A stretch of DNA of 64,000 nucleotides, taken from Ureibacillus yapensis. Lineage in GTDB: Bacteria > Bacillota > Bacilli > Bacillales_A > Planococcaceae. Position 1 is the stretch's first letter. Each line of letters begins with the position of its first letter. The stretch is taken from positions 31,143-95,142 of the forward strand of contig NZ_QWEI01000006.1 of the NCBI RefSeq assembly GCF_003515775.1, given 5' to 3'. The position numbers were made by a program, and so were the translations under genes. Of the stretch, positions 1-8,661 are shown piece by piece. A model generated the notes under the pieces. It was not told where the DNA came from, did not search any database, and saw only the letters and a list, made by a program, of their open reading frames with translations.

Positions 1-1700
1 GCAGCAGTCAGAACACCTACCAAAACAATAACGGCAACAGCAGTCAGGGCAACTATCAAAATAATAACGGCAACAGCAATCAGGATAACTCTCAAAACAA
101 TAACGCAAACAATAATCAAACCACCAGCCAAAATCAATATCAAACAAACTACCAGAACCAATATCAAACAAACTATCAAAACAATTATCAAACTCAATTT
201 CAACAAAATAACCAAAGCAATAACCAAAGCAATAACCAAAGCAATACAAACGAAGTAAAGATTCCAATTGGTACCGGCTTGAATGGCAATATAGAGAATC
301 TAAAAATGATGCTGGGTCAATCTGAGGATTTAATCATCCGAGAAATAACGGTCGGTTCTTCACAAAAAAAATGCTCCATTGTTTATTTAAGTGTGTTGGT
401 GGACCAGAACCTGGTCAATACCAATATATCTAAAATTGTTGAAGCAAAAAATGCACAGGAAATTATGGCAATATCGGAGATGAAGAATGTTGATACAGTA
501 AATGAAATAGCTGATGCTGTTTTGTCCGGAAACATGGTTTTAATGGTGGATGGGGCAAAGACCGTTTGGGTTATGAATACGGCTGGAGGCGACAAGCGTT
601 CTATTGATGAACCACAGTCTGAGCCGGTAATTCGCGGGCCGAGATCGGGTTTTGTTGAAAGCATAGATACCAATATTGCACTCATACGACGGGAACTGAA
701 AGATCCGAATCTTCGGTTTGAGATGCATGAGGTAGGTGAGCGTTCTAAACAAAAACTTGCCGTTTGTTATGTAGAAGGGATTACCAATAAAGATATTCTG
801 GATGAGGTAAATCGCAGGCTGAAATCCATTGATATCGATTTTGCCCCGGATTCAAGCTTAGTGGAACAATGGATAGAAGATAGCTTTCTGTCGCCTTTTC
901 CGCAAATTCTTGATACAGAAAGACCAGAACGTGTCATTTATTCCATTCTTCAAGGGAAGATAGGCATTCTGGTTCATGGATCTCCGTTTGCGCTAATCAC
1001 ACCTGTTACACTTGGGTATGCTCTGCAATCGATAGATGATTATAGCCAACGGTGGATTATTGGTAGTCTACTGAGATTGCTGCGGTTTGTAGCAACGTTT
1101 ATTACTATTTTTTTGCCGGCAGTCTATGTTGCATTAATCTCTTATCATCCGGGGTTGATTCCGACGCAGCTTGCATTTTCAATTGCAGCCACCAGGGAAG
1201 GCGTACCTTTTCCATCTATTTTAGAAGCGCTCTTAATGGCGGTAACATTTGAGATACTGGAAGAAGCAGGAATTCGGCTTCCTAAAGGGATTGGACAGAC
1301 GATAGGAATTGTTGGAGGGATTGTAATTGGCGATGTTGCCGTAAGTGCAGGAATCGTTAGTCCGGCAATGGTAATTGTCACATCCCTTACGGCCATTGCC
1401 TCCTTTACAATTCCTAATTATAGTACAGCAGTCGGTTTGCGCGTCATGAGATTTGCATTGATTTTTGCTGCAGCCATTTTGGGGCTTTATGGCATTATTC
1501 TTGTTTTCATTATGATGGTTGTCCATGTCGTTAATTTAAAGAGCATGGGTGTACCTTACACGGGCCCATTTGCGCCTTATTTTTTGGGAGACTTAAAAAA
1601 CCTGTTTATCCGCGCACCCATTATGACACTAACGAAACGCCCGCCGTATTTGGAAACTGAGGATACCCAAAAAGTCAATAATGGAGGTCAGGATAAATAA
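1..1700 (+). CDS. Spore germinant receptor A subunit (GerA family), 5' truncated
   Basis: A subunit of a GerA-type nutrient germinant receptor in the spore inner membrane. The reading frame is open from base 3, so the gene starts before the window; an internal TTG at 279 is not the real start. The first ~80 visible residues are almost only Asn, Gln, Ser, Tyr and Thr, with short repeats such as NQSN and YQTN. After this comes the hydrophilic GerA domain (around TTG-numbered residues 1-250), including the stretch FLSPFPQILDTERPERV, then about five membrane segments with the conserved SFTIPNYSTAVGLR region, and a short charged tail. Q-rich N-terminal extensions are known in some A subunits such as B. 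cereus GerIA. The stop overlaps the start of the B subunit by one base (TAATG), which suggests translational coupling. Family assignment is firm; the germinant cannot be told. Confidence 0.95.
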   Translation, partial: SSQNTYQNNNGNSSQGNYQNNNGNSNQDNSQNNNANNNQTTSQNQYQTNYQNQYQTNYQNNYQTQFQQNNQSNNQSNNQSNTNEVKIPIGTGLNGNIENLKMMLGQSEDLIIREITVGSSQKKCSIVYLSVLVDQNLVNTNISKIVEAKNAQEIMAISEMKNVDTVNEIADAVLSGNMVLMVDGAKTVWVMNTAGGDKRSIDEPQSEPVIRGPRSGFVESIDTNIALIRRELKDPNLRFEMHEVGERSKQKLAVCYVEGITNKDILDEVNRRLKSIDIDFAPDSSLVEQWIEDSFLSPFPQILDTERPERVIYSILQGKIGILVHGSPFALITPVTLGYALQSIDDYSQRWIIGSLLRLLRFVATFITIFLPAVYVALISYHPGLIPTQLAFSIAATREGVPFPSILEALLMAVTFEILEEAGIRLPKGIGQTIGIVGGIVIGDVAVSAGIVSPAMVIVTSLTAIASFTIPNYSTAVGLRVMRFALIFAAAILGLYGIILVFIMMVVHVVNLKSMGVPYTGPFAPYFLGDLKNLFIRAPIMTLTKRPPYLETEDTQKVNNGGQDK

Positions 1701-2803
1701 TGAAACTACAATCGGAAGAGGGATTTATCAGTGATAGAGACATCATGATTGCGGTGATTTCAAATATTATCGGATTATTAACATTAACACTCCCAAGGTT
1801 GCTTGCGGCAAATACAAATTCATCGGATGGATGGCTGGCAATTGTGCTGGGAGGAGGTATTGTAAGTTTTTTTGCTTATATTGTCTCAAAAATTGCCTCG
1901 TCATTTCCGAATCAATCCTTTTTTTCCTATGCTTCCTATCTCGTCTCGAAGCCGCTTGCTGTTTTTTTTACGCTTATGTTTACGCTGCAATATTTGGCAA
2001 TCGCTTCTTTTCAAGTGCGTGAAATATCGGTACTGGCTCATCAGTATTTATTCGATCAAACTCCGCGGGAAGTAATCGCCCTGGCTTTTTTGCTAGTTGT
2101 TATCTACGCTGTTTCTGGTTCGCATGCCGCGATTTTCCGTTTGAATGTTTTATTTCTTCCAATTATAATCGGCGGCTTGCTAATACTGATTCTATTACCT
2201 TTAGGTTTCATAAGGACGGAAAATTTATTGCCTGTTTTTCAAACGGATATAAAGGGGTATTTGAAAGCAACTTATTCAAGTATTACAAGTTTTATGGGTT
2301 TTGGAATTGTTCTTTTTTATATTGCCCTTGTTAAAAGCCCTGAAAATACCCCAAAAATGGCTGTCAGGGGAGTATTGGTAATTACGTTTCTTAATCTGCT
2401 TCTTTATATCGTATGTATTGGGGTTTTAGGGAATTTAACCACGGAAAATTTATTCTTTCCTTCATTTGATTTGTCTAGAACAGTAGACATACCTGGAGGC
2501 TTTTTTCAACGGTTTGATTCCATTTTATTTGTAGTTTGGACGATGATTATATTCACTACAGCTTTAATGGCGTTTGATATTGCGGTAATGACGCTCATGA
2601 TGGTATTTGAAAAACTGAAAAAAATAAAAGTGATTTTTACGCTCTCGCCGATTCTCTTTTTTATCAGTATGCTGCCAAAGGACTACTTAGAGTTGACCAA
2701 GGTCTCCAGTGTTATGAGTTCCTTTATTGTAATTTATTTAGTAATCGTGACAATTTTGTTGGGGGTAGCTTATAAAATTAAAGGTGGAAATCAAAATGCG
2801 TAG
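1700..2803 (+). CDS. Spore germinant receptor B subunit (GerB family)
   Basis: Integral membrane B subunit of the germinant receptor, of the APC-like spore germination permease family, which forms the nutrient-binding part of the complex. The 367-residue length is usual for the family and about ten hydrophobic segments span the chain. The N-terminus ISDRDIMIAVISNIIGLLTL is typical. Its ATG shares one base with the A-subunit stop, and its end overlaps the C-subunit start, so the genes form one tightly coupled operon. The ribosome site GGAGGTCAGG lies inside the end of the A gene. In known relatives this operon is transcribed in the forespore by SigG, but its promoter is outside the window. Confidence 0.95.
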   Translation: MKLQSEEGFISDRDIMIAVISNIIGLLTLTLPRLLAANTNSSDGWLAIVLGGGIVSFFAYIVSKIASSFPNQSFFSYASYLVSKPLAVFFTLMFTLQYLAIASFQVREISVLAHQYLFDQTPREVIALAFLLVVIYAVSGSHAAIFRLNVLFLPIIIGGLLILILLPLGFIRTENLLPVFQTDIKGYLKATYSSITSFMGFGIVLFYIALVKSPENTPKMAVRGVLVITFLNLLLYIVCIGVLGNLTTENLFFPSFDLSRTVDIPGGFFQRFDSILFVVWTMIIFTTALMAFDIAVMTLMMVFEKLKKIKVIFTLSPILFFISMLPKDYLELTKVSSVMSSFIVIYLVIVTILLGVAYKIKGGNQNA

Positions 2804-3980
2804 GGTTGCTGTAGTCTTCATTTTAATTGTTTGTACCGTTTTTGTAAGTGGTTGTTGGGATAAGCAAGAAATTGAACAGAGGGCATTTGTTTACGGAGTG
2901 GCAATAGACCTCTCGGAAGATAGTTCTACTTCAAATCCGGAAATAAAATTAACGCAACAGCTCATTGTGCCCGAAAACTTAACGAATATGGGTGGCGGTG
3001 GAGGAGGCAGTGGACCTGCTTTTCAAAATCTCTCCAAAACTGGAAAAACATTAATAGATATTAGTAGGGAAACGATCAAGCTAACTAGTCGCAGGATAGA
3101 TGTTACCCACTTAAATGTAGCCCTTTTTTCAGAAGATGTTGTGAAAGAACCAAAAATGTTTGAACAGTTAGTCGATGTCTTTCTCCGTGAAAGGGATGCG
3201 CGTCGGGGCATTAAACTGGTCATTGCAAGCGGAAAAGCAGAAGAACTATTAACAGTAGAACCGGAGCATGAAAAAATACCAGCTGAATACATTAACAAGA
3301 TGTTGGAGGAGACTGGAAATTTAGCGATTTTGGATATAGTAAGAGTAGGTGATATTCAAGAGAAATTACTTGCGAGGGAAAGTTTTCCGATAGCGCAGCT
3401 CAAAATGAAGAATCCAAAAGAGATTATTTATGAAGGCATAGCTGTCTATAACGGGCATCAAGAAAAAGTTGTTGGGACCTTAAAAGATGAGGAAGCAAAA
3501 GGGCTAAGTTTTTTCAGAGGCAAGAGGCATACCGGAACGATTAACATTGAAGTATATCGTAAACCGGCAGCGGTCGAGATTTTAAAAATAAAAACGAAAG
3601 TAACACTCAAAAACAAAGAGATGAATAATCTTAAATTTTTAGTAAATGTTGATGTAAATGGGTTAATAGCGGAACAATTTGGAACAGAAAATGTGATGAA
3701 CGAAGATGTGCTTAGAGAGTTTGAAAACGCTACTCGAGAGAAGGTAGAGGAAATTATGAGGAAATCGGTGGATACGTTACAAAAGGACTTTCAGACAGAC
3801 GCATTGGGACTAGGAGTACATTTAAAAAAATTTCATCCAAAGTTATGGGAGTCGGTTAAAGGTAATTGGGATTATGGAGAAAATTACTTTTCTCAAAGCA
3901 CGATTGACATAAATACAGATGTCACGATTGAAACACCAGGCACTATTAACCGAACAGCTCTAGGGGGAGGGACTAAGTAG
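2796..3980 (+). CDS. Spore germinant receptor C subunit lipoprotein (GerC family)
   Basis: Lipoprotein C subunit of the germinant receptor. The N-terminus is a lipoprotein signal with lipobox VSGCWDKQEIEQR; the CWD(K/R)xE(I/L) start of the mature protein is a family hallmark. Length is about 394 residues, normal for the family. A Gly-rich loop (GGGGGGSG) sits near residue 70 and the rest is the soluble GerC domain. I prefer the ATG at 2796 over an in-frame GTG at 2784, because AAAGGTGG just upstream of 2796 is a good ribosome site. The gene overlaps the B gene by eight bases. Confidence 0.94.
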   Translation: MRRVAVVFILIVCTVFVSGCWDKQEIEQRAFVYGVAIDLSEDSSTSNPEIKLTQQLIVPENLTNMGGGGGGSGPAFQNLSKTGKTLIDISRETIKLTSRRIDVTHLNVALFSEDVVKEPKMFEQLVDVFLRERDARRGIKLVIASGKAEELLTVEPEHEKIPAEYINKMLEETGNLAILDIVRVGDIQEKLLARESFPIAQLKMKNPKEIIYEGIAVYNGHQEKVVGTLKDEEAKGLSFFRGKRHTGTINIEVYRKPAAVEILKIKTKVTLKNKEMNNLKFLVNVDVNGLIAEQFGTENVMNEDVLREFENATREKVEEIMRKSVDTLQKDFQTDALGLGVHLKKFHPKLWESVKGNWDYGENYFSQSTIDINTDVTIETPGTINRTALGGGTK

Positions 3981-3984
3981 TTTA

Positions 3985-4188
3985 ATGAATATGATAATGG
4001 AACGGTTCCCCGGAATGTTTACAGTCATTTGTACACTCCTAGCCTATATGATTCCTTTTACGATTTATAAAATCAATCAAAAAATCCATTTGAAATTAGA
4101 TCCACCTTGGAAACAGGGAGATAATAAGGAAAATGGGAATCAGAAGAAGTCGCCAAATAATAAATCAAAAACATCCAATGAAGGCTAG
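3985..4188 (+). CDS. Small germinant-receptor D-like subunit
   Basis: A 67-residue protein starting five bases after the C-subunit stop, with one hydrophobic segment (about residues 9-27) and a hydrophilic Lys/Asn-rich tail. Small D-subunit genes next to germinant receptor operons are known in Bacillus species and modulate receptor function; size, membrane topology and position match, so this assignment is context-based. Three in-frame ATGs (3985, 3991, 3997) follow the ribosome site GGAGG at 3966-3971 and the exact start is uncertain. It is the last gene of the operon. Confidence 0.7.
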   Translation: MNMIMERFPGMFTVICTLLAYMIPFTIYKINQKIHLKLDPPWKQGDNKENGNQKKSPNNKSKTSNEG

Positions 4189-4212
4189 CGTTATAACTAT
4201 AAAGGCGATAGA

Positions 4213-4246
4213 ACCCTTGGCAACCTATACAGGAGTCGCCAAGGGT
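4213..4246. terminator. Hairpin between convergent genes, possible terminator
   Basis: Perfect inverted repeat ACCCTTGGC / GCCAAGGGT with a 16-base loop between the end of the germination operon and the converging transporter gene. There is no T-run on either side, so factor-independent termination would be weak. Confidence 0.4.
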
Positions 4247-4257
4247 AAACAATCAGC

Positions 4258-5757
4258 TTACAGCAATCCAATCCATTTCCAGTAGGTTGCACTGAACAGC
4301 AATATGAGCAGGTATCCCAATATTGTCAACGGAATGCCGGATTTCAGGAAATCCTTTGTTGTAAAGGCACCTGTCCCATATGCAAGCATGTTTTGAGGGG
4401 CGCTGATTGGTAGCAAGAAACCAAAACAAATAACAAATTGCTGAATTAACACAAATCCAATCTGATTCACATCCAAAGTAGCGGATAGTGCAATAAATAC
4501 CGGAATTAAAGCGGATGCAAGGCTCGTTGCACTAGCAAAGCCAAGATGGATCAGGATATTAAAGATTGTCACTAATGCGATGGTAGCCAAAATAGGCATG
4601 GAATCTAAACCTAAGGATCCAAAGACAGTATCGGACAGCCAGGAAGCTCCGTCTGTATCGAGCAAAACCGTACCCAGTGAGATCCCGACGGCAAATACGA
4701 TGATTGTACCCCAGTCAATACGGCCTGAAGCCTCTTTCCATGAAAATACGCCTATTTTCGGTGTGAGTAAAAAGGCAATCGCTACAATTGTAACTGTTGT
4801 CGTGTCAAATGGGTGAAGTATGCCTTCTGTCGCCCAAAGGAATAGTAGAATAACGGAAGTCGTGATTAAAGTAATTTCTCTTCTCTTTAAAGGTCCGAGC
4901 TCATGCAATTGCTGTTTAATAATTTCTTTTCCGCCTTCAATATTATTTGTTTCAGGCTTGATCAGTTTAATCATAATAAAAAATAAAGCAATCGACATGA
5001 TAATGGAAACAGGTGCAGCATAGATAAACCATTGAAGCCAAGTAACATCAATGCCGAATTCACTATTGATAAATCCAAGCGCAACCAGGTTTTGCGCAGC
5101 GGCTGTTTTAATTCCGATATTCCAGATGGAAACAGCCTGAGTGGCGGTAATTACCAGGAGTGCAGCGAGTTTACTTTCATTAGTTAGACCGAATGCCGCT
5201 ACAATCCCGATTAAAATTGGGATGACGGCACCGGCACGAGCTGTTGCACTTGGTACAAAAAAGGCTAAAACGATCGATACAAGGATGGCACCGAAAACGA
5301 TGGATTTTGTTTTCGTTCCCACCATCGATAAAATCCAGAGGGCCAATCGTTTGTGTAAATTGGTTACTTGCATGGCAGCTGCCAAGAATAATGCAGCCGC
5401 AACAAGAGCAACGGAAGAACTGCTAAATCCGCCAAGTGCAAGTTTCAAAGCAGCATTTGTACCCATTGTTGCACCAGGATCCTCCAATGAAGGCGCCAAA
5501 CCTAATAATACGGCAATCAATGCAATAATCATGGCGGAACTGATTGGATAGGAAACTGCTTCGGTAACCCACATAATGACCGCAAAAGCTAAAATGGCAA
5601 GTGCGCGTTGACCTGCTACAGGTAACACTGAACCATCATTCGGTAACATGGTAATGATAATTAAAACGGCAAATGCAAGAATTATCCAAAGCGATTTAAA
5701 GTTTCTTTTTTTCTTGTTTTCGGTCTTTTTTTCATTTACTGATGAGTGCGTTGCCAT
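4258..5757 (-). CDS. DASS (SLC13-type) dicarboxylate/anion transporter
   Basis: A 499-residue membrane protein of the divalent anion:sodium symporter family, which moves dicarboxylates such as malate, succinate or 2-oxoglutarate. It has a charged cytoplasmic N-terminus, then about 12-14 hydrophobic segments. The two helix-tip motifs in the repeats read FVPSATARAGAVIPI and GFASATSLASALIPV, as in the plant 2-oxoglutarate/malate translocator and B. subtilis YflS branch rather than the SNT form of NaDC. The upstream region (5758-5940) is AT-rich and probably holds the promoter. It is monocistronic, with a terminator on each side. The exact substrate is inference. Confidence 0.85.
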   Translation of the reverse strand: MATHSSVNEKKTENKKKRNFKSLWIILAFAVLIIITMLPNDGSVLPVAGQRALAILAFAVIMWVTEAVSYPISSAMIIALIAVLLGLAPSLEDPGATMGTNAALKLALGGFSSSSVALVAAALFLAAAMQVTNLHKRLALWILSMVGTKTKSIVFGAILVSIVLAFFVPSATARAGAVIPILIGIVAAFGLTNESKLAALLVITATQAVSIWNIGIKTAAAQNLVALGFINSEFGIDVTWLQWFIYAAPVSIIMSIALFFIMIKLIKPETNNIEGGKEIIKQQLHELGPLKRREITLITTSVILLFLWATEGILHPFDTTTVTIVAIAFLLTPKIGVFSWKEASGRIDWGTIIVFAVGISLGTVLLDTDGASWLSDTVFGSLGLDSMPILATIALVTIFNILIHLGFASATSLASALIPVFIALSATLDVNQIGFVLIQQFVICFGFLLPISAPQNMLAYGTGAFTTKDFLKSGIPLTILGYLLILLFSATYWKWIGLL

Positions 5758-5944
5758 AAAACCAAATCCTTTCGCTGTTAGAATGGAACAGATAAGAACA
5801 ATAGTTTAACTAGCTAGTCTTAAAGGTTGAATATTATTTCCGGAAACCTTTATTACCTAAATTATAACAAGGAAAAATTTCCATAATGTTAAAACAATGT
5901 GAAATACTGTCGCAATTTGTTGAATTATTTAACAAAAGTTTCAA

Positions 5945-5984
5945 AGAAAAAAGGAGTTTCCTCAAACTGAGGAAACTCCTTTTT
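5945..5984 (-). terminator. Rho-independent terminator of the plsY-like gene
   Basis: Perfect 12-bp stem GGAGTTTCCTCA / TGAGGAAACTCC with a 3-base loop, an A-run on the left and a T-run on the right. It serves the minus-strand plsY-like gene and could work in both directions. Confidence 0.9.
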
Positions 5985-6034
5985 CTGCGCCGAAAGTGAA
6001 ACGACAGGCGCAAAAAACTTTTTTAAATAAAAAA

Positions 6035-6676
6035 TTACTTTTTCTTCTTAAAAGCGGAAGTAACTTTCGGTTCTGTTCCGAGACGCAACCGGTTAATATT
6101 CTCAACATGGAGAATAAAAGCAATTGAAAATAAGGTAATCGCAATTAGAAAAGGCCCGAGGGTTGGTTCGATTAACAGGGCTGCAGCACCAAATAGGATG
6201 TATAACATAAAAACACCGATGATCAGGTAATTTGTTATGAGTGATGCAAGAACAAAAACAAGCAATGCAATCAGTCCAAATTTCCAATTAAGCGCGATAA
6301 AAATACCGATTAAAGAGGCTGTTCCTTTTCCGCCCTGAAACTTCATATGAATTGGAAAGTTATGCCCGATAATAACGGCAGCTCCCATCATATAAAGCAA
6401 AATGGAAACTTCCCCTGCATTATAGGAGGTAAAGTTAGCCAGGATTAAACGAAGCAGCACAATAGCCAAAATTCCTTTTCCGATATCTATGAATGCTACC
6501 AATGCGCCATATTTCCATCCCAGCGTTAAGGTAGCATTTGAAGCGCCCGCATTTCCATGGCCAGCTTCCTTTAAGTTGACGCCCGATAATAGTTTTGCAG
6601 CATTTGAGCCATGGATACACCCAATCAAATAGCCGGTGAGTAGTGTCAAAATAATTATCCAGAGCAAAGAGAACAC
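6035..6676 (-). CDS. plsY: PlsY-like glycerol-3-phosphate acyltransferase
   Basis: Membrane acyltransferase of the PlsY family, which transfers the acyl group of acyl phosphate to glycerol-3-phosphate in the first step of phospholipid synthesis. The 213-residue chain has about five to six membrane segments. The three family motifs are present but drifted: GHGNAGASN (39-47) in place of the usual SGN(I/P)GATN form, GGKGTA (115-120), and HVENINRLRLGTE (190-202). A short basic tail follows. The altered first motif suggests a paralogue; a second, canonical plsY elsewhere in the genome would fit. It has its own terminator and is divergent from the SAM-riboswitch gene. Confidence 0.85.
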   Translation of the reverse strand: MFSLLWIIILTLLTGYLIGCIHGSNAAKLLSGVNLKEAGHGNAGASNATLTLGWKYGALVAFIDIGKGILAIVLLRLILANFTSYNAGEVSILLYMMGAAVIIGHNFPIHMKFQGGKGTASLIGIFIALNWKFGLIALLVFVLASLITNYLIIGVFMLYILFGAAALLIEPTLGPFLIAITLFSIAFILHVENINRLRLGTEPKVTSAFKKKK

Positions 6677-6800
6677 TCCTTTCTAATGGCAGAAGCCATA
6701 ATTTTGCATGATTCGAAATGTAGCAGTTGTTTTTATCTTATAGTATACTCTATGATTATTTAAGAAGTTTCGAAAATTATAAAAATTTTTAAAAGAATAG

Positions 6801-6831
6801 TTGACATAGTAGTTTACTATGACTTATAGTA
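6801..6831 (+). promoter_or_regulatory. SigA promoter with overlapping operator-like palindromes upstream of the SAM riboswitch
   Basis: TTGACA (6801-6806) and TATAGT (6825-6830) with an 18-bp spacer form a good housekeeping promoter 30 bases upstream of the riboswitch aptamer. The spacer holds a perfect inverted repeat CATAGTA-GTT-TACTATG (6805-6821). TACTATG with TATAGTA (6815-6831) forms a second, imperfect one over the -10. The same half-site recurs at the promoter near 8570, which suggests a shared regulator. Confidence 0.65.
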
Positions 6832-6860
6832 GATTCAACGATGGAACATGAATCAAATAC

Positions 6861-6967
6861 CTTTATCCAGAGAGGCGGAGGGACTAGGCCCTATGATGCC
6901 CGGCAACCGGCGTGAAAACGCAAAGGTGCTAATTCCTACAGATTTTGATTAGATCTGGCAGATAAGG
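6861..6967 (+). ncRNA. SAM-I (S-box) riboswitch aptamer
   Basis: The sequence follows the S-box consensus closely: TTATCCAGAGAGGCGGAGGG, ACTAGGCCC, ATGATGCCCGGCAACC, AAAGGTGCTAATTCCTACAG, then the closing P1 strand GATAAG pairing with CTTTATC at the start. It binds S-adenosylmethionine and stops transcription of the sulfhydrylase gene when SAM is plentiful. An intrinsic terminator lies directly downstream. Confidence 0.95.
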
Positions 6968-6990
6968 GGAGGAAAAATTGCAGCTTTGCA

Positions 6991-7022
6991 GCCCTCTTCT
7001 TGTAAGAGGGCTTTTCGTTTTT
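6991..7022 (+). terminator. SAM riboswitch expression-platform terminator
   Basis: GCCCTCTT-CTTGT-AAGAGGGC followed by TTTTCGTTTTT, 24 bases after the aptamer and 61 bases before the sulfhydrylase start. It is the OFF structure of the S-box switch. Confidence 0.93.
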
Positions 7023-7082
7023 CCAAAAAGTCCTCCTCAAAACCTGGTCGTCCCATCGATACTATAATTAGGAGGAAGAAAC

Positions 7083-8384
7083 ATGTCACAACAACGTCCG
7101 GAAACGCTATTACTTCATGGGGGGCAAAAACCAGACCCCGTTACAGGCGCGATTGCAGTACCGATTTACAGAACAACGGCTTATGCTTTTGAGTCTACAG
7201 AACACGCACGAAAACTTTTCGCCTTGGAACAACCAGGCAACATTTATTCCCGTATCATGAATCCAACCGTCGATGTTTTTGAACAGCGCGTAGCTCTACT
7301 TGAAGGAGGTACAGCGGCAGTGGGGTTATCTTCAGGGGCGGCTGCCATCGCATTTTCCATTTTAAACATCGCAGGCGCCGGGGATGAAATCGTTGCTGCC
7401 GGTTCATTATACGGCGGAACGTATAACCTGTTTGCCAATACATTGCCGCGTTATGGCATTACAACAACTTTTGTGGATGAGGCAAATCCCGAGAATTTTG
7501 AAGCGGCCATTACTGACAAAACGAAAGCTATTTTTGCTGAAACAATCGGCAACCCAAGCTTAAATATTCTAGACATTGAAAGAGTGGCGGAAATTGCTCA
7601 TGCGCATGGACTTCCGCTGATTATTGACAACACATTCCCATCCCCATACGGATGCAACCCGATTGAATTTGGAGCGGATGTTGTTGTCCATTCCGCAACA
7701 AAGTGGATTGGCGGCCATGGTACAACAATCGGCGGTATTGTAGTAGATGCCGGCAAATTCGACTGGACGCAAGGAAGGTTCCCGGGCTTCACAGAACCGG
7801 ACGCATCTTATCATGGCTTGCGATATGGCATTGATACAGCGGCGGCTGCATTTGCCACAAAGCTGCGCGTACAGCTATTGCGTGATTTTGGACCGACTTT
7901 GAGTGCGGATAGTGCATTCAACTTCCTGCAAGGTTTAGAAACGCTTCATTTGCGTTATACAAAACATGGCGAAAATGCATTGAGAGTTGCTGACTATCTT
8001 GAAAACCACCCATCCGTGGAATATGTCAACTACCCAGGAAGAGAAAACTTCCCATCGCATTCATTAGCGAAGAAATATTTGAAAAATGGCTTTGGCTCCA
8101 TGCTTACATTTGGCATCAAAGGCGGCCGTGAAGTAGGAAGCAAAGTAATCGATCACGTTCAATTGTTCTCCCACGTTGCAAATGTCGGAGATGCAAAATC
8201 CTTGATTATTCACCCGGCTTCTACCACACATCAACAATTATCACCTGAAGAATTAAAAGTCGCAGGTGTATCCGAGGAGCTCATTCGCTTATCTGTTGGA
8301 TTGGAAGCAGTGGAGGATATTATTGAAGACTTGGACCAAGCTTTAACGAAAGCTGTTGGGAACGTAGCACAGGCGAAAGCTTAA
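7083..8384 (+). CDS. metY: O-acetylhomoserine sulfhydrylase (MetY)
   Basis: PLP enzyme of the Cys/Met metabolism family that makes homocysteine from O-acetylhomoserine and sulfide; a cytoplasmic step of methionine synthesis. The 433-residue length is that of MetY (MetB/MetC are near 380-390). N-terminus ETLLLHGGQKPDPVTGAIAVPIYRT is here split as ETLLLHGGQ and GAIAVPIY for recognition. The PLP lysine is K207 in HSATKW, the Asp that binds the pyridine nitrogen is in LPLIIDNTF (residues 178-186), and the LYGGTYN loop is at 109-115. ATG start with AGGAGG eight bases upstream. The SAM riboswitch ahead of it gives SAM-dependent control, as expected. The homoserine dehydrogenase at 9505 could supply its pathway. 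Confidence 0.96.
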   Translation: MSQQRPETLLLHGGQKPDPVTGAIAVPIYRTTAYAFESTEHARKLFALEQPGNIYSRIMNPTVDVFEQRVALLEGGTAAVGLSSGAAAIAFSILNIAGAGDEIVAAGSLYGGTYNLFANTLPRYGITTTFVDEANPENFEAAITDKTKAIFAETIGNPSLNILDIERVAEIAHAHGLPLIIDNTFPSPYGCNPIEFGADVVVHSATKWIGGHGTTIGGIVVDAGKFDWTQGRFPGFTEPDASYHGLRYGIDTAAAAFATKLRVQLLRDFGPTLSADSAFNFLQGLETLHLRYTKHGENALRVADYLENHPSVEYVNYPGRENFPSHSLAKKYLKNGFGSMLTFGIKGGREVGSKVIDHVQLFSHVANVGDAKSLIIHPASTTHQQLSPEELKVAGVSEELIRLSVGLEAVEDIIEDLDQALTKAVGNVAQAKA

Positions 8385-8475
8385 CCCTTATATAATAGAG
8401 GAAAACGTCTATTCATTTCATTTGTGAAAAGGGCGCTTTCTTCTAAAACCGCCACTCATTCGGCATCTTTTCTTT

Positions 8476-8520
8476 GACTTGGCTGATTACCGTTCTATGG
8501 TACAGCCAAAGTCTCTTTAT
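8476..8520 (+). terminator. Probable terminator after metY
   Basis: GACTTGGCTG pairs with CAGCCAAAGTC with one bulge, with a further internal pairing ACCGT/ATGGT, followed by TCTTTAT. It lies about 90 bases after the metY stop. Confidence 0.5.
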
Positions 8521-8546
8521 AAAACCAAGTATTCATATTTGTTTTA

Positions 8547-8589
8547 TTGACTTTTTAAAATTTTAAATTTATACTATGAATACATAGTA
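8547..8589 (+). promoter_or_regulatory. SigA promoter with palindromic operator-like site
   Basis: TTGACT (8547-8552), a 17-bp spacer, TATACT (8570-8575). A perfect inverted repeat TACTATG-AATA-CATAGTA (8572-8589) covers the -10 and the start-site region, the classic place for a repressor. The half-site matches those in the metY promoter. Confidence 0.6.
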
Positions 8590-8661
8590 ATTCTGTTGGT
8601 ATTTATGTGGTAAACATTTTAGCAGAGGATTTCGGCGATTACAGTAAAGGAGTGTTGCTAA

